From Methanobacteriota archaeon (lineage in GTDB: Archaea; JAADCQ01; Methanopyri; Methanopyrales; Methanopyraceae): a DNA stretch of 64,000 bases. The notes under the pieces were generated by a model that saw only the letters and a program-made list of their open reading frames with translations, searched no databases and was not told the DNA's origin. The DNA lies in contig JAMOPO010000057.1 of NCBI GenBank assembly GCA_027064425.1, positions 124,001 to 188,000 of the forward strand, written 5' to 3'. Below, in pieces: positions 29,698 through 38,000 of this stretch (position 1 is its first letter; the number at the start of each line of letters is the position of its first letter). The position numbers were made by a program, and so were the translations under genes.

Positions 29698-30897
29698 TTG
29701 AGGTGGTGGCTAATTCTCGTGCTAGGGGCGCTTCTAGCCGCTGCGCCCGCCCGGGCGGACCTGGCTGACCAGGTGCGGGATCGGTGCGTTAAGGCGACCC
29801 AGTGGCTGATCGAGCATCAGCGCCCGGACGGCGGTTGGCTCTACGAGGGCACAAACAAGTCCTCGAGCATGGACACCGGCGTGGTCCTGCTGGGACTCTC
29901 CGAGTTTTACAACCGAGCGCCGGAGAATCTGAAGCCAAGAATCAAGGAGGCCGTGGACCGAGGCGTCTCATACGTCTTGAAGTGCTGGGACTCGAACCGG
30001 AAGATGTTCTGGGATTACCCGGGGCAGAGTGAGCACGAGGACTGGCTGCCGATGTACACGGTGCACGCGCTCATGGGGCTGATCGCGGTCGAGAAGCACT
30101 TCCCAGACATCGCCAAGAAGTACAACGTCGACCGGTACGTGACGGAGGCACTGGAGAGGCTGATGAGCCTGCAGCGGCCCGACGGGACGTGGGCCAACTT
30201 CGGCCCGGGCTCCTGGCAGGACCCGTACCGGTGCACGCCGATCGTGGTCTGGCTGGCGGAGTGGTCGGGCAAGTACAAGCCCAGCGACCCGCGCGTCAAG
30301 AGGGCGTTGGAGTGGATCGAGGGGATCCTGACGAGGTCGCCCCTGGGCGGCCTGATCTCGCGGGGGGTCAAGATCGACTTCACCGCGTGGGACCTGCTGG
30401 CGTTTTACTACTCCGGCGATCGGTACTACCGGAGCTTCGTGCCGAAGCTGCAGCAGGGACTGTTGGGATTCCAGAGGAAGGATGGTGCGTTCGCCGCGCA
30501 CACCTCGGTGAATGACACGGTGTACGGCCCGAACGGCACGGCGGCGCCCTGCCCGCACAAGACGGCCCGGGTGCTCTTCGCCCTAATGAAGACGGGGATG
30601 GACCCGTTCGGCGACCGGATCAAGCGGGCCGTGGAGTTCCTGCTGAACACCAAGAGCCAGGACCCGGACGGGTCGTGGTTCTGGCCCACGATGGATAATC
30701 CGAGCAAGCCGCAGGAGGTGGCCTGCCGGGCGTACTCCACGGGCTGGTGCCTGGCGGCGCTGGCGGCGTGGCTGGAGAAGGCGCAGCGGAGCCAGCAGGG
30801 CATCCAGCGAGGGGGTAAGAGACCTAGGGTGCCGGTCAGCCCGGCGATCACACTGGTTGGGCTGATAGCCGCCCTGATTGCGCCCAGGCGGTTCTAG
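29698..30897 (+). CDS. Exported terpenoid-cyclase-like (alpha/alpha toroid) protein with VPVSP anchor
   Basis: A 399-residue protein. A signal peptide (LILVLGALLAAAPARA) is followed by prenyltransferase/squalene-oxidase-type repeats, seen as QRPDGGWLYE, QRPDGTWANFGPG, QRKDGAFA and DPDGSWFWP. No DxDD cyclase motif is evident, so it may be a binding or protease-inhibitor-like toroid rather than a cyclase. The tail RVPVSP-hydrophobic-PRRF matches the preceding protein's. TTG 29698 follows GGGGGTGG. The 66-nt gap before it is pyrimidine-rich. Confidence 0.75.
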   Translation: MRWWLILVLGALLAAAPARADLADQVRDRCVKATQWLIEHQRPDGGWLYEGTNKSSSMDTGVVLLGLSEFYNRAPENLKPRIKEAVDRGVSYVLKCWDSNRKMFWDYPGQSEHEDWLPMYTVHALMGLIAVEKHFPDIAKKYNVDRYVTEALERLMSLQRPDGTWANFGPGSWQDPYRCTPIVVWLAEWSGKYKPSDPRVKRALEWIEGILTRSPLGGLISRGVKIDFTAWDLLAFYYSGDRYYRSFVPKLQQGLLGFQRKDGAFAAHTSVNDTVYGPNGTAAPCPHKTARVLFALMKTGMDPFGDRIKRAVEFLLNTKSQDPDGSWFWPTMDNPSKPQEVACRAYSTGWCLAALAAWLEKAQRSQQGIQRGGKRPRVPVSPAITLVGLIAALIAPRRF

Positions 30898-30931
30898 GTG
30901 CGGTTCTAGGTCCCTGCCCGTTCTCCCGCGG

Positions 30932-30954
30932 ATCGTTACGATTTTCAAAACATT
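30932..30954. repeat. 23-bp imperfect palindrome, copy 2 (between convergent genes)
   Basis: Left arm ATCGTTACGA, centre TTT, right arm TCAAAACATT. It sits 34 bases after the toroid-protein stop and 15 bases from the topoisomerase VI-A stop on the other strand. Confidence 0.75.
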
Positions 30955-30969
30955 CTCCCTGGCTCCGGA

Positions 30970-32007
30970 TCACTCGAGCTCCTCCAGCTTAGCCGGCAGG
31001 TACTCCTCGACGACGTAGTCCAGGGAATACTTCGCGAAGGCCTGCTGCTCGGCCTTCTTACCCAGTCGGGCGAGGAGGTCCAGCTCGCGCTGCCAGAACT
31101 CGGTGTCGTAGCGAGGGTCCCGTTTCAGCTCCTCGATGCGCTTGCGGTCGGCCTCGGTGAGCGGCTCGGTGGGGAGGTCGTACTCCACGATGTCGGTGGC
31201 CGTGACGCCGATGAACTTGGCGTCGGGGCAGGCGAGCTCGTGGTTCAGGTGCGCGGCCTTGGCGCTCCCGCTCCGGATGACCATGTAGATGTGCCAGCCG
31301 TACGGATCGCCGTCGGTGAACACGTACACGGGGAGGCCGAGCTCCTCGTTCAGGCGGCGGAGGAGGCGCCGAGTGGCCCGGGCGGCCTGACCCTTGAGCC
31401 CGACGATCAGGGCGTCGAGCTTCTCGTGGGCCCGCTCCTGAACCAGCCTGCGGTACATTCCCATGGTCTCGACGGCGATGACGCGCTCGGCGCCGCAGTC
31501 CAGGAGCTCGACGGCGTCCACGTTGGGCGGGATGTTGTAGCCGCTGATGCCGGCCTTTTCGGCGTGGATCTTGACCCCGTCCTCCTCCACGAGCAGGTCG
31601 CCGTAAACGGCGGCCCCGTCCTCCTCGGGCCAGATGCCGAACTCCTCGCGCTTGAGCCCGAGCACGGCCTCGAGGTCCTCAACGATGGCGTCGCTCTCGC
31701 GCTGGTCCTTGAAGGGCAGCTCCCAGCCCTCACTCGTGTAGTAAAGCTCTCGGAGGGTGGCGGAGCGGCCGGACTCGACCAGCTTCTTGGCGAAGGCGGC
31801 GACGCTCATCATCTGGGCGAGCTTTTTGGAGCCGCGGAGGGTGTGAGGGCGGCGCTTGTACGTGTCGTCGCCGATCGTGTAAATGCGCCGCTCGGGGTCG
31901 TACTCGATGTTGGAGGTCGTGCGTTTGGGCACCTCCAGCGGCTCGTCCTCCTCGAGGCAGCGGAGGACGCGTCGGGCGAACTCGCGCAGCCGCTCGAGGG
32001 CCGTCAT
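30970..32007 (-). CDS. top6A: DNA topoisomerase VI subunit A
   Basis: A 345-residue Spo11-like subunit that cuts both DNA strands. The active Tyr lies in LRELYYTSEGW near residue 90; the Toprim acidic motif is FTDGDPYGWHIY near 230. The length is slightly below the usual 360-390. Subunit B is not in this window. It ends a nine-gene minus-strand run headed by the SPOUT methyltransferase. Confidence 0.95.
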   Translation of the reverse strand: MTALERLREFARRVLRCLEEDEPLEVPKRTTSNIEYDPERRIYTIGDDTYKRRPHTLRGSKKLAQMMSVAAFAKKLVESGRSATLRELYYTSEGWELPFKDQRESDAIVEDLEAVLGLKREEFGIWPEEDGAAVYGDLLVEEDGVKIHAEKAGISGYNIPPNVDAVELLDCGAERVIAVETMGMYRRLVQERAHEKLDALIVGLKGQAARATRRLLRRLNEELGLPVYVFTDGDPYGWHIYMVIRSGSAKAAHLNHELACPDAKFIGVTATDIVEYDLPTEPLTEADRKRIEELKRDPRYDTEFWQRELDLLARLGKKAEQQAFAKYSLDYVVEEYLPAKLEELE

Positions 32008-32049
32008 GGGCCTCCCTCGGCCTTGGGGTGAGCGCTCTAGGCGCTCGGG

Positions 32050-32715
32050 TTAGATGAACTCGGGCGGCTCGGAGTCCTTCCAGAGGCGCATCTTCTCGCG
32101 CTTCATGCGCCGCCGCTCGCTCTCCAGGTACCGGTACACGCGGCCGTGCGGGGCGCCCGAGGCGAGCATCTCGATCGCCTTGCGCGCGATCTCGAGCTGC
32201 CGGGGCTTGCCGATCAGGGCGACGGTTTTACCCCGGATGGAGACGTCGGCGCCGCTGAGCTCCTCGATGATCTCTCGGGTGCGGCCCTCCCGGCCGATGA
32301 TGCGCGCACGCTGCCGCTCCAGGGCCTTGGGGTTGCGCCCGACGAGCTCGTACAGGTTGATGATCTCGAGGCTGGCATCCTCCTCCCGGAGGAGGCGGAA
32401 CGCGCGCTCGGGCGAGAAGCCGCGACCGATGGCGAGCACGCACTCCTTGGCCTTGAGCAGGTCGAGCGGGTCCTTCACGCGCTTGGTCGGTCGGATCTCC
32501 ACCTCACCGGTCTTGCTATCGATGCGGAGCTTGACGCCGGTCTTGCGCTCGATGTACTTCTTCGTCTCACCGTTCTTGCCGATGAGCACGCCGATTCGGT
32601 CCTTAGGGATCTTGACGCGCTCCACCTTCTCGTAGAACTCGTCGGCCAGCTGCGCCTCCCCGGCCTCCTCCTCTCCGGGCTCCCCCGCCGGCTCCTCCTC
32701 GGCCACGGCGCTCAC
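32050..32715 (-). CDS. KH-domain RNA-binding protein, Dim2/Pno1-like
   Basis: A 221-residue protein with two KH domains. The first shows RVKIPKDRIGVLIGKNGETKK (GxxG loop IGKNGE); the second has RARIIGREGRTREIIEEL. Eukaryotic Dim2/Pno1 and Krr1 assist 18S rRNA maturation, and the archaeal form binds the 3' end of 16S rRNA and aIF2 alpha. The first 25 residues are an acidic tail. GTG 32715 overlaps the rio1 stop as GTGA, the conserved Rio1-Dim2 pairing. Confidence 0.9.
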   Translation of the reverse strand: MSAVAEEEPAGEPGEEEAGEAQLADEFYEKVERVKIPKDRIGVLIGKNGETKKYIERKTGVKLRIDSKTGEVEIRPTKRVKDPLDLLKAKECVLAIGRGFSPERAFRLLREEDASLEIINLYELVGRNPKALERQRARIIGREGRTREIIEELSGADVSIRGKTVALIGKPRQLEIARKAIEMLASGAPHGRVYRYLESERRRMKREKMRLWKDSEPPEFI

Positions 32716-33500
32716 CCCCTGATCTCCTCCAGGATCTCGTCGATCGGGGGCGTTTTAACCCCTATTCGGTTGAAGAAGTTGGTGAGGTTGCGGACGTCCC
32801 GGAGCAGGAGCTCGTTGGCGATCGGGTGGTCCAGAAGGACGCCCTGGGAGAAGTCGATGATGCGATAGTCGCCGTCGCCGCCGTACAGGATGTTGTACTC
32901 GCTGAGGTCGCCGTGCACGATCTCGGCCTTGCGGTACATGCGCTTGTAGTCCTCGAGGATGCTCCAGAAGACCTCCTCGGCGGTGTCCTCGTCCTCGGGC
33001 GGGTTGTCCTTGATGAGTGGGTAGGGGTTGCCCGCGTCGTCCCCGATGAACTCCATGATCAGGACGTTGTTCATGTGGGCGATGGGCTCGGGGCAGCGGA
33101 CGCCGGCCTCGTACGCGCGGGCGAGGTTCTTGAACTCCTTCTCGGCCCACGCGTAGACGATCTGGTGGCGCTTGCGCCCGATCTTCTGGAAGCGGGGATC
33201 ACCCCGAATGTACCGCCACATGCGTCGAAAGTCGCTGGTGGCGACGCGGTAGATCTTGACCGCGACCAGGTCGTCGTCGCGGACCCCGCGGGCGACGTTC
33301 GCCTCCTTCCCGGTCTTGACGAAGCCCATCAGGCCGTCGATGTAGCCGCGGCGGGAGAGCTCGTAAAGGGTCATCAGGGTGTACTGGTCGAAGACCTCCT
33401 CCTCGACCTTGAGGTCCTCCAGCGTCTTCTCCAGCCGCTCGACCTTCTGGGGCTCGACGTCGACCTTCTCGATGGCGGAGAAGTACTTATCCTCGGCCAA
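32712..33500 (-). CDS. rio1: Serine/threonine kinase Rio1
   Basis: A 262-residue atypical kinase needed for 40S/30S maturation. The nucleotide loop is KTGKEANV, a catalytic loop HGDLSEYN lies near residue 198 and the metal-binding IDFSQ near 220. TTG 33500 follows GGGAGG at seven bases, four bases after aIF1A. Its position between aIF1A and the KH protein matches the common archaeal order. Confidence 0.95.
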   Translation of the reverse strand: MAEDKYFSAIEKVDVEPQKVERLEKTLEDLKVEEEVFDQYTLMTLYELSRRGYIDGLMGFVKTGKEANVARGVRDDDLVAVKIYRVATSDFRRMWRYIRGDPRFQKIGRKRHQIVYAWAEKEFKNLARAYEAGVRCPEPIAHMNNVLIMEFIGDDAGNPYPLIKDNPPEDEDTAEEVFWSILEDYKRMYRKAEIVHGDLSEYNILYGGDGDYRIIDFSQGVLLDHPIANELLLRDVRNLTNFFNRIGVKTPPIDEILEEIRG

Positions 33501-33503
33501 CGT

Positions 33504-33839
33504 TTAGCCTCCCGGGATGATCTCCTCGAGGAGCTTAGTCACCCGCTCGTCCAGCTTGCCCTTCCGCTTGAGCCAGTCGACCTGAACCTTCGTGTACCGC
33601 CAGGTGACGTCCGCCCGGTCGTCCTGGAACTCCCAGGGCTTGACGAGCACCACGTCGCCCTCGCGGATCCACACGCGCTTCCTCATCTTGCCCGGGATGC
33701 GCGCGATGCGAGTCTTCCCGTCCACGCACTTGACCTGCACGCGGTCGTCTCCGAGCATCTTCTCCACGACTCCGAAGATCTCGCCCTCCTTGGGGAGCCG
33801 GATCTTCTTCAGGGTCTCGTCGTCGATGCGCTTGCCCAT
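33504..33839 (-). CDS. eif1A: Translation initiation factor aIF1A
   Basis: A 111-residue OB-fold factor binding the 30S A site. The signature run from [12 protein letters not shown] through [19 protein letters not shown], then [10 protein letters not shown], is typical. ATG 33839 is preceded by GGGGGTGA; GTG 33848 would add three residues. Tight spacing on both sides places it firmly in the ribosome-biogenesis run. Confidence 0.95.
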   Translation of the reverse strand: MGKRIDDETLKKIRLPKEGEIFGVVEKMLGDDRVQVKCVDGKTRIARIPGKMRKRVWIREGDVVLVKPWEFQDDRADVTWRYTKVQVDWLKRKGKLDERVTKLLEEIIPGG

Positions 33840-33854
33840 CCCGATCACCCCCGG

Positions 33855-34064
33855 TTAGTCGCTGCGCACCAGGTTAAGTAGTTCCTCGGAAACCCGGGCG
33901 CAGGAGAGCGCCGAGTCGACACCCGAGGCGGCCTTGGCCGGGCTCCTGGCCCGGAACTCGATCTCCACCCGGTCCTCCCTGACCCGGACCCGGGCGCTGA
34001 AGCCCCGGGGGCCACCCTCCCAGACGGGCCCGTCCCGGAGCGGCGCGGGGAGGTCTCGGAGCAC
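33855..34064 (-). CDS. Short Pcc1-like (KEOPS) protein, start uncertain
   Basis: A 69-residue protein whose C-terminal half (VEIEFRARSPAKAASGVDSAL) matches the Pcc1 dimerisation subunit of the KEOPS complex, which makes t6A37 in tRNA. From GTG 34064 the first beta strand is incomplete. The in-frame upstream codons encode TTTRLRGRLVL, which would supply that strand, yet there is no ATG, GTG or TTG between here and the tyrS stop. A near-cognate start is possible, as for nmd3. Confidence 0.6.
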   Translation of the reverse strand: MLRDLPAPLRDGPVWEGGPRGFSARVRVREDRVEIEFRARSPAKAASGVDSALSCARVSEELLNLVRSD

Positions 34065-34100
34065 CAGCCTCCCTCGGAGGCGCGTGGTGGTGGCCCCCCG

Positions 34101-35072
34101 CTAGGAGGGGGCGCCCACGGCCTTGCGCACGGGCTCGAGGATCTCGGCGAGGTACCGGGCGGCGTTCTCTTTGAGGTCCAGTGGGTGGAGCTCCTCGTTG
34201 ACGAAGTCGCGCTCGAGCTCCTTGTAGCTGGTGTAGGTCACGTCGCCGCCGTACTTCTCGGGCCGCTCGATCGTGACCTCGTCGTACTCGCGGAAGATGA
34301 AGTAGCGGTAGATCTCGAGGATGGGGTTGCCCTCGGCCTCGCCCGCCGGGCAGTACGCTTTCATGATCTTCTCGCGGATGGTCTCGGGGTCATCGTTCAC
34401 GGCGATGTAGTTGTTCTTGCTTGAGGACATCTTCTCCTCGCCGTCGAGCCCGTGGATGATGGGCGTGTGCAGGCACGTGGGGGCCTCGTAGCCGAGCTTG
34501 GGCAGGATGTCCCGGGCGAGCATGTGGATCTTCCGCTGCTCGAGCCCGCCCACCGCCAGGTCCACGTCGAGGTGGACGATGTCGAGCGCCTGCATGATGG
34601 GGTAGACGACCTGGGAGACGGGTGGGTTCTCCTCGCGCCGGGCGATCATGTCCATGCTCCGGCGGGCGCGGCGCATGGTCGTGTGCCGGGCCATCCGGTA
34701 CACGTCGAGGGCGTACTCGTCCTCGAGCTGGAACTCGGAGCCGAGCACGAACTCCGTTCGTTTCGGGTCGAGGCCCATGGCGGTGAAGCAGCGCTTGTTG
34801 TACTCGGCGAGCTCGCGGATCTCCTCCATCGAGCCCTTTTCGTTCAGGTACGCGTGCAGGTCGGCGAGGAGGATGATGACCTTGAACCCGGCCCGCTGGA
34901 GGTCCACCATCTTGTCGATCACGAGCTTGTGACCGAGGTGGATGTCGCCGGAGGGCTCGAATCCGACGTAGGCGACGGGCTCGTCCTTTTCCTCGAGCAG
35001 CTGGCGGAGCTCCTCCTCCGTGACGATCTCGACGGTGTTGCGCGTGACGAGCTCCCAGGTGTCCTCCGCCAT
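34101..35072 (-). CDS. tyrS: Tyrosyl-tRNA synthetase
   Basis: A 323-residue class I synthetase of archaeal/eukaryotic type. HIGH appears as HLGH in PSGDIHLGHK, and KMSKS as KMSSS near residue 215. Tyr-binding YVGFEPSG and the DLAVGG motif are present. ATG 35072. It has no C-terminal extension, typical for the archaeal enzyme. It lies between nmd3 and the Pcc1-like gene. Confidence 0.96.
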   Translation of the reverse strand: MAEDTWELVTRNTVEIVTEEELRQLLEEKDEPVAYVGFEPSGDIHLGHKLVIDKMVDLQRAGFKVIILLADLHAYLNEKGSMEEIRELAEYNKRCFTAMGLDPKRTEFVLGSEFQLEDEYALDVYRMARHTTMRRARRSMDMIARREENPPVSQVVYPIMQALDIVHLDVDLAVGGLEQRKIHMLARDILPKLGYEAPTCLHTPIIHGLDGEEKMSSSKNNYIAVNDDPETIREKIMKAYCPAGEAEGNPILEIYRYFIFREYDEVTIERPEKYGGDVTYTSYKELERDFVNEELHPLDLKENAARYLAEILEPVRKAVGAPS

Positions 35073-35085
35073 CGGGGCTCCCCCG

Positions 35086-36150
35086 CTAGTCCTCGGGTAG
35101 GACCACGGCCCCCTCGTCCAGGACGACGACCATGACCCGCTGGCCTATTTCTAATTCTTTGACAGAGTCGGTCTCGAAGCAGTCGAGCGTCTCGCCCGTC
35201 CGCTCCAGCACGACCTGCGCGGGGGAGGTGCTCACCACGATGGCCGGCTCGGGCTTTAGGAGGCTGGCCTCGGTGAGCTCCTCCCAGTCCAGCTCAACCT
35301 TCGACCCGTCCGTTAAGCGTCGGAGGGTGCAGCGCGCGCCCACGCCCGCGACCTCGTAGGGCGTCCCCTCGAGCTCGATCACGTCGCCCGGGCGGAAGTG
35401 CGGGATCCGGACGGAGATGGACGTGCGGTAGCGGCGCTTGCCCGTGCTCTTGTCGATGCCGACCAGCTCGTGAGACTCCTGGATGGTCCCCCCGAACTCG
35501 TCCACGATGCGTCGAGCCAGCTTCCGGGCGGCGCTGGTCGAGCCGAGGTAGAAGTCGATCCCCTCGTCCCGGTGCTTCACGTCCGAGACGAAGGCCATCG
35601 GGTCGCGCTTGAGCAGGGACTCCGCGGACCTCGTCACGAACTCCTCCAGCTCCTCCCGCTCGGACTCCGTCAGCTCGCCGCGGAAGGATCGAACCTGCAG
35701 GATGGCCTCGTAGAACCCGGACCGGTACTTCATGCACCGGTGGCAGAGGGTGAACTTGACCGGGACCTTGACCTGGTACTCCCGTCGGAGCCGCTCGCCC
35801 TCCACCTCCCACTCGCCCTCGATCAGGAAGGTGACGAGCACGCGGGCCCCGGGACCGCCCGGCTCGCCCTTGACCTCCAGCGGCCGGACGTCCAGCTCCA
35901 CGTCCGGGAGGACCTTCAGGTTGTCCTCCAGCACGCGCAGGGCGTAGTCGACGAGCAGGGACTCCACATCGCTCGCGTCCTCGGGCGGGTGCTCCCAGCG
36001 GAGGCCGGTGTTAAGGCTGAGGCACTGGGCGCAGACCTCGACCTCCAGGTCCTCCGGCACCTTCACCATCGGGTTCTCCTCGAGGAAGCACTCCGGGCAC
36101 ATCCCCTCGATGAGCGTGTCGACCTCGCGCCCGCACCGGTGACAGATCAG
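35086..36150 (-). CDS. nmd3: NMD3-family ribosome biogenesis protein, CTG start
   Basis: Archaeal homologue of the 60S export adaptor NMD3. The N-terminal zinc-binding region needs paired Cys motifs. The first pair (ICHRCGRE) lies upstream of the first ATG (36102), immediately followed in frame by MCPECF, then CAQC and CHRC. The only plausible start that keeps it is CTG at 36150, seven bases after GGGGGTGA, which is formed over the DUF1512 stop codon. No ATG, GTG or TTG lies in frame nearby upstream. This gives 354 aa. The C-terminal half holds OB/SH3-like domains (RPGDVIELEGTPYEV). Confidence 0.88.
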   Translation of the reverse strand: MICHRCGREVDTLIEGMCPECFLEENPMVKVPEDLEVEVCAQCLSLNTGLRWEHPPEDASDVESLLVDYALRVLEDNLKVLPDVELDVRPLEVKGEPGGPGARVLVTFLIEGEWEVEGERLRREYQVKVPVKFTLCHRCMKYRSGFYEAILQVRSFRGELTESEREELEEFVTRSAESLLKRDPMAFVSDVKHRDEGIDFYLGSTSAARKLARRIVDEFGGTIQESHELVGIDKSTGKRRYRTSISVRIPHFRPGDVIELEGTPYEVAGVGARCTLRRLTDGSKVELDWEELTEASLLKPEPAIVVSTSPAQVVLERTGETLDCFETDSVKELEIGQRVMVVVLDEGAVVLPED

Positions 36151-36157
36151 CCGGGAC

Positions 36158-37252
36158 TCACCCCCTGTACGGCCGGTTGTTCGGCACGCCGACCGTGTTC
36201 CCCACTCCCACGATGATGACGGTCGAGCCCTCGGGGGCCTCCTCCGCCAGGCGAAGCGCGCGCTCGGCGGCCTCCTCCACGGCGTCCATCACGGGCTTCG
36301 GCATCGGGGTGACGGCCTCGGTCGCGCTCATCTTGATCGCGACCGCGTCGAGGTCGATGCCCTCGTCCGCGGCGATCTGCTCGATTTTGTAGCTCTCGTG
36401 CCCCGGGTCGCCCATCGCGACGCCCACGCCCTCGCTCACCTTTCCGGTCCGCTCACCCTCCAGTTTTAGGGCGGCGTCGATGGTGATGATCTTGGAAACA
36501 TCCCCGTACTCCTTCACCAGGCGCTTAACCGTGCGACCCAGCCTGCCCAGGTTGCCGCCCGGCCCGTCCGCCTTGACGATGACCAGGCGGCGCCCCTTGT
36601 ACTCCCGCTCGGCCACGACCGTGTCCTTCTCGATCTCGCGCGTCTCGGCGTCGCCGATCAGCCGGGCGGCGACCATCGGGCCGACGCTGTCACCGATGGG
36701 GACGCAGTCCAGGAAGGCCTTCGCGCCCTCGTAGTTGCTCTTGATGTACTGCTTGAGCTCGGGCAGGATCATCGTCAGCAGGAGCAGCAGCTGGAGATTG
36801 TTCGTCTTCTTAGCCGAGAGGAGGAGGTGGCGCAGGTACTGGGTCAGGGAGTGAATGGTGAACACGCAGGTGAGCGCCATGCTCATGTTGTCCACGTCGA
36901 CGCCCTCACGCTTCCCAGTCAGCACGCGGGCGTAGGAGCGGAACTTGCTCTCACTGCGCTCAATGAGGTTCTCCAGTCGCTCGATGATCCCGTGCGGATC
37001 GAGCTGAACGGGCTGCACGATGAACAGGTTCGCGGCCCGGCGGACGATGGTCTCGGCATCCTCCCGCTCGCACCTCGCCCGGGAGACGACCATCCTCCGG
37101 ACCTTCTCATCGATCTCGGAGATCTCGTCGATCTCGCTCTCGATCCGTCGGAGGAGGAGCCAGCGGTAGTAAAACTGGGCCAGGAGCCAGAACAGCACCA
37201 GGGACAGGACCAGGTACAGCAGGTTCTCCAGGAACGAGGAGTCCGCGGTCAC
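36158..37252 (-). CDS. DUF1512-family archaeal membrane protein
   Basis: A 364-residue protein with one N-terminal membrane helix (LLYLVLSLVLFWLLAQFYY) and a long cytosolic part, matching what I recall of DUF1512. Conserved-looking segments are KADGPGGNLGRLG, IDAALKLEGE and the C-terminal GVGNTVGVPNNRPYRG. Function unknown. GTG 37252 overlaps the SPOUT methyltransferase stop as GTGA, and its own stop forms part of the nmd3 ribosome site. Confidence 0.8.
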   Translation of the reverse strand: MTADSSFLENLLYLVLSLVLFWLLAQFYYRWLLLRRIESEIDEISEIDEKVRRMVVSRARCEREDAETIVRRAANLFIVQPVQLDPHGIIERLENLIERSESKFRSYARVLTGKREGVDVDNMSMALTCVFTIHSLTQYLRHLLLSAKKTNNLQLLLLLTMILPELKQYIKSNYEGAKAFLDCVPIGDSVGPMVAARLIGDAETREIEKDTVVAEREYKGRRLVIVKADGPGGNLGRLGRTVKRLVKEYGDVSKIITIDAALKLEGERTGKVSEGVGVAMGDPGHESYKIEQIAADEGIDLDAVAIKMSATEAVTPMPKPVMDAVEEAAERALRLAEEAPEGSTVIIVGVGNTVGVPNNRPYRG

Positions 37253-37974
37253 GAGCCTCCCCCCGACCCGTCCCCGGACCTGGAGTAACCCTCGACCCTC
37301 CTTCTCGCTTTCTCCAGGATCCAGAGCAGGGCCTTCACCTCCTTGTCGGTGCAGCGGGCCCGGGCCAGGAACCGACGGAACGTCGTCCGGACGTTGTCAC
37401 GACGCACCTCATCGATCCCGAGGGCGCGCATGAGGCGGTCGAGCGAGTCCACGAGCACCTCCTTCTCCCGCTTGGTCGCGGGGCGACCGTAGCGCTCCGG
37501 CACGTGCTCCTCCCTGGTGAGCTCGTAGAGGGTGACGGCCACGGAGTGGGATAGGTTCATTGAGCGGTACTCCTCGCTGGTCGGGATGAACATGGTCGCG
37601 TCGCACAGCTTGATCTCCCAGGTCCGGAGTCCCCGATCCTCGGGCCCGAAAACCAGGGCGATCTTCTCGCAGTCGGAGAACTGCTCTCGCACCTCCCAGG
37701 GCATCATCGGGTCCCGGGCGGGGGTTGAGCCAAGCACGGCGGTGGTAGCCACGGCCGCCTCCACGTCCTCGATGGCCTCCTCCAGGGTGTTCACTATCCT
37801 TGCCTCCCTCAGCACGTCCAGCGCGTGCATCGCTCGGGCCACCGCGACCTCACCAAGCTCGGCCCGAGGTCGGACGAGGAAAAGTTCCTTCACACCGAAG
37901 TTCTTCATCGCCCGGGCAACGTGACCGACGTTCCCGTCGTACTTGGGCTCGACGAGCACCACTCGGATCTCCAA
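37249..37974 (-). CDS. SPOUT-family RNA methyltransferase (TrmJ/TrmH-like)
   Basis: A 241-residue 2'-O-ribose methyltransferase. SPOUT motifs: N-terminal VLVEPKYDGNVGHVARAMKNFG, central VFGPEDRGL and the knot segment FIPTSEEYRSMNLSHSVAV. The C-terminal helical extension is as in archaeal TrmJ, which modifies tRNA position 32. TTG 37974 follows GGAGGT. It heads the nine-gene translation run and is divergent from the ABC-GNAT gene with 26 nt between starts. Confidence 0.9.
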   Translation of the reverse strand: MEIRVVLVEPKYDGNVGHVARAMKNFGVKELFLVRPRAELGEVAVARAMHALDVLREARIVNTLEEAIEDVEAAVATTAVLGSTPARDPMMPWEVREQFSDCEKIALVFGPEDRGLRTWEIKLCDATMFIPTSEEYRSMNLSHSVAVTLYELTREEHVPERYGRPATKREKEVLVDSLDRLMRALGIDEVRRDNVRTTFRRFLARARCTDKEVKALLWILEKARRRVEGYSRSGDGSGGGS

Positions 37975-38000
37975 CGCCCACTACCTCCGGGGTGCCGTCC

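Noticed and set aside
29698-30897. A functional squalene or other terpene cyclase
   Set aside because: The repeats fit the toroid fold, but no DxDD-like motif is visible and the protein is exported, so cyclase activity is not supported.
34064-34103. Read-through of the tyrS TAG into the Pcc1-like gene
   Set aside because: The frames match, but nothing suggests TAG decoding here, and TyrRS ends at its normal length.
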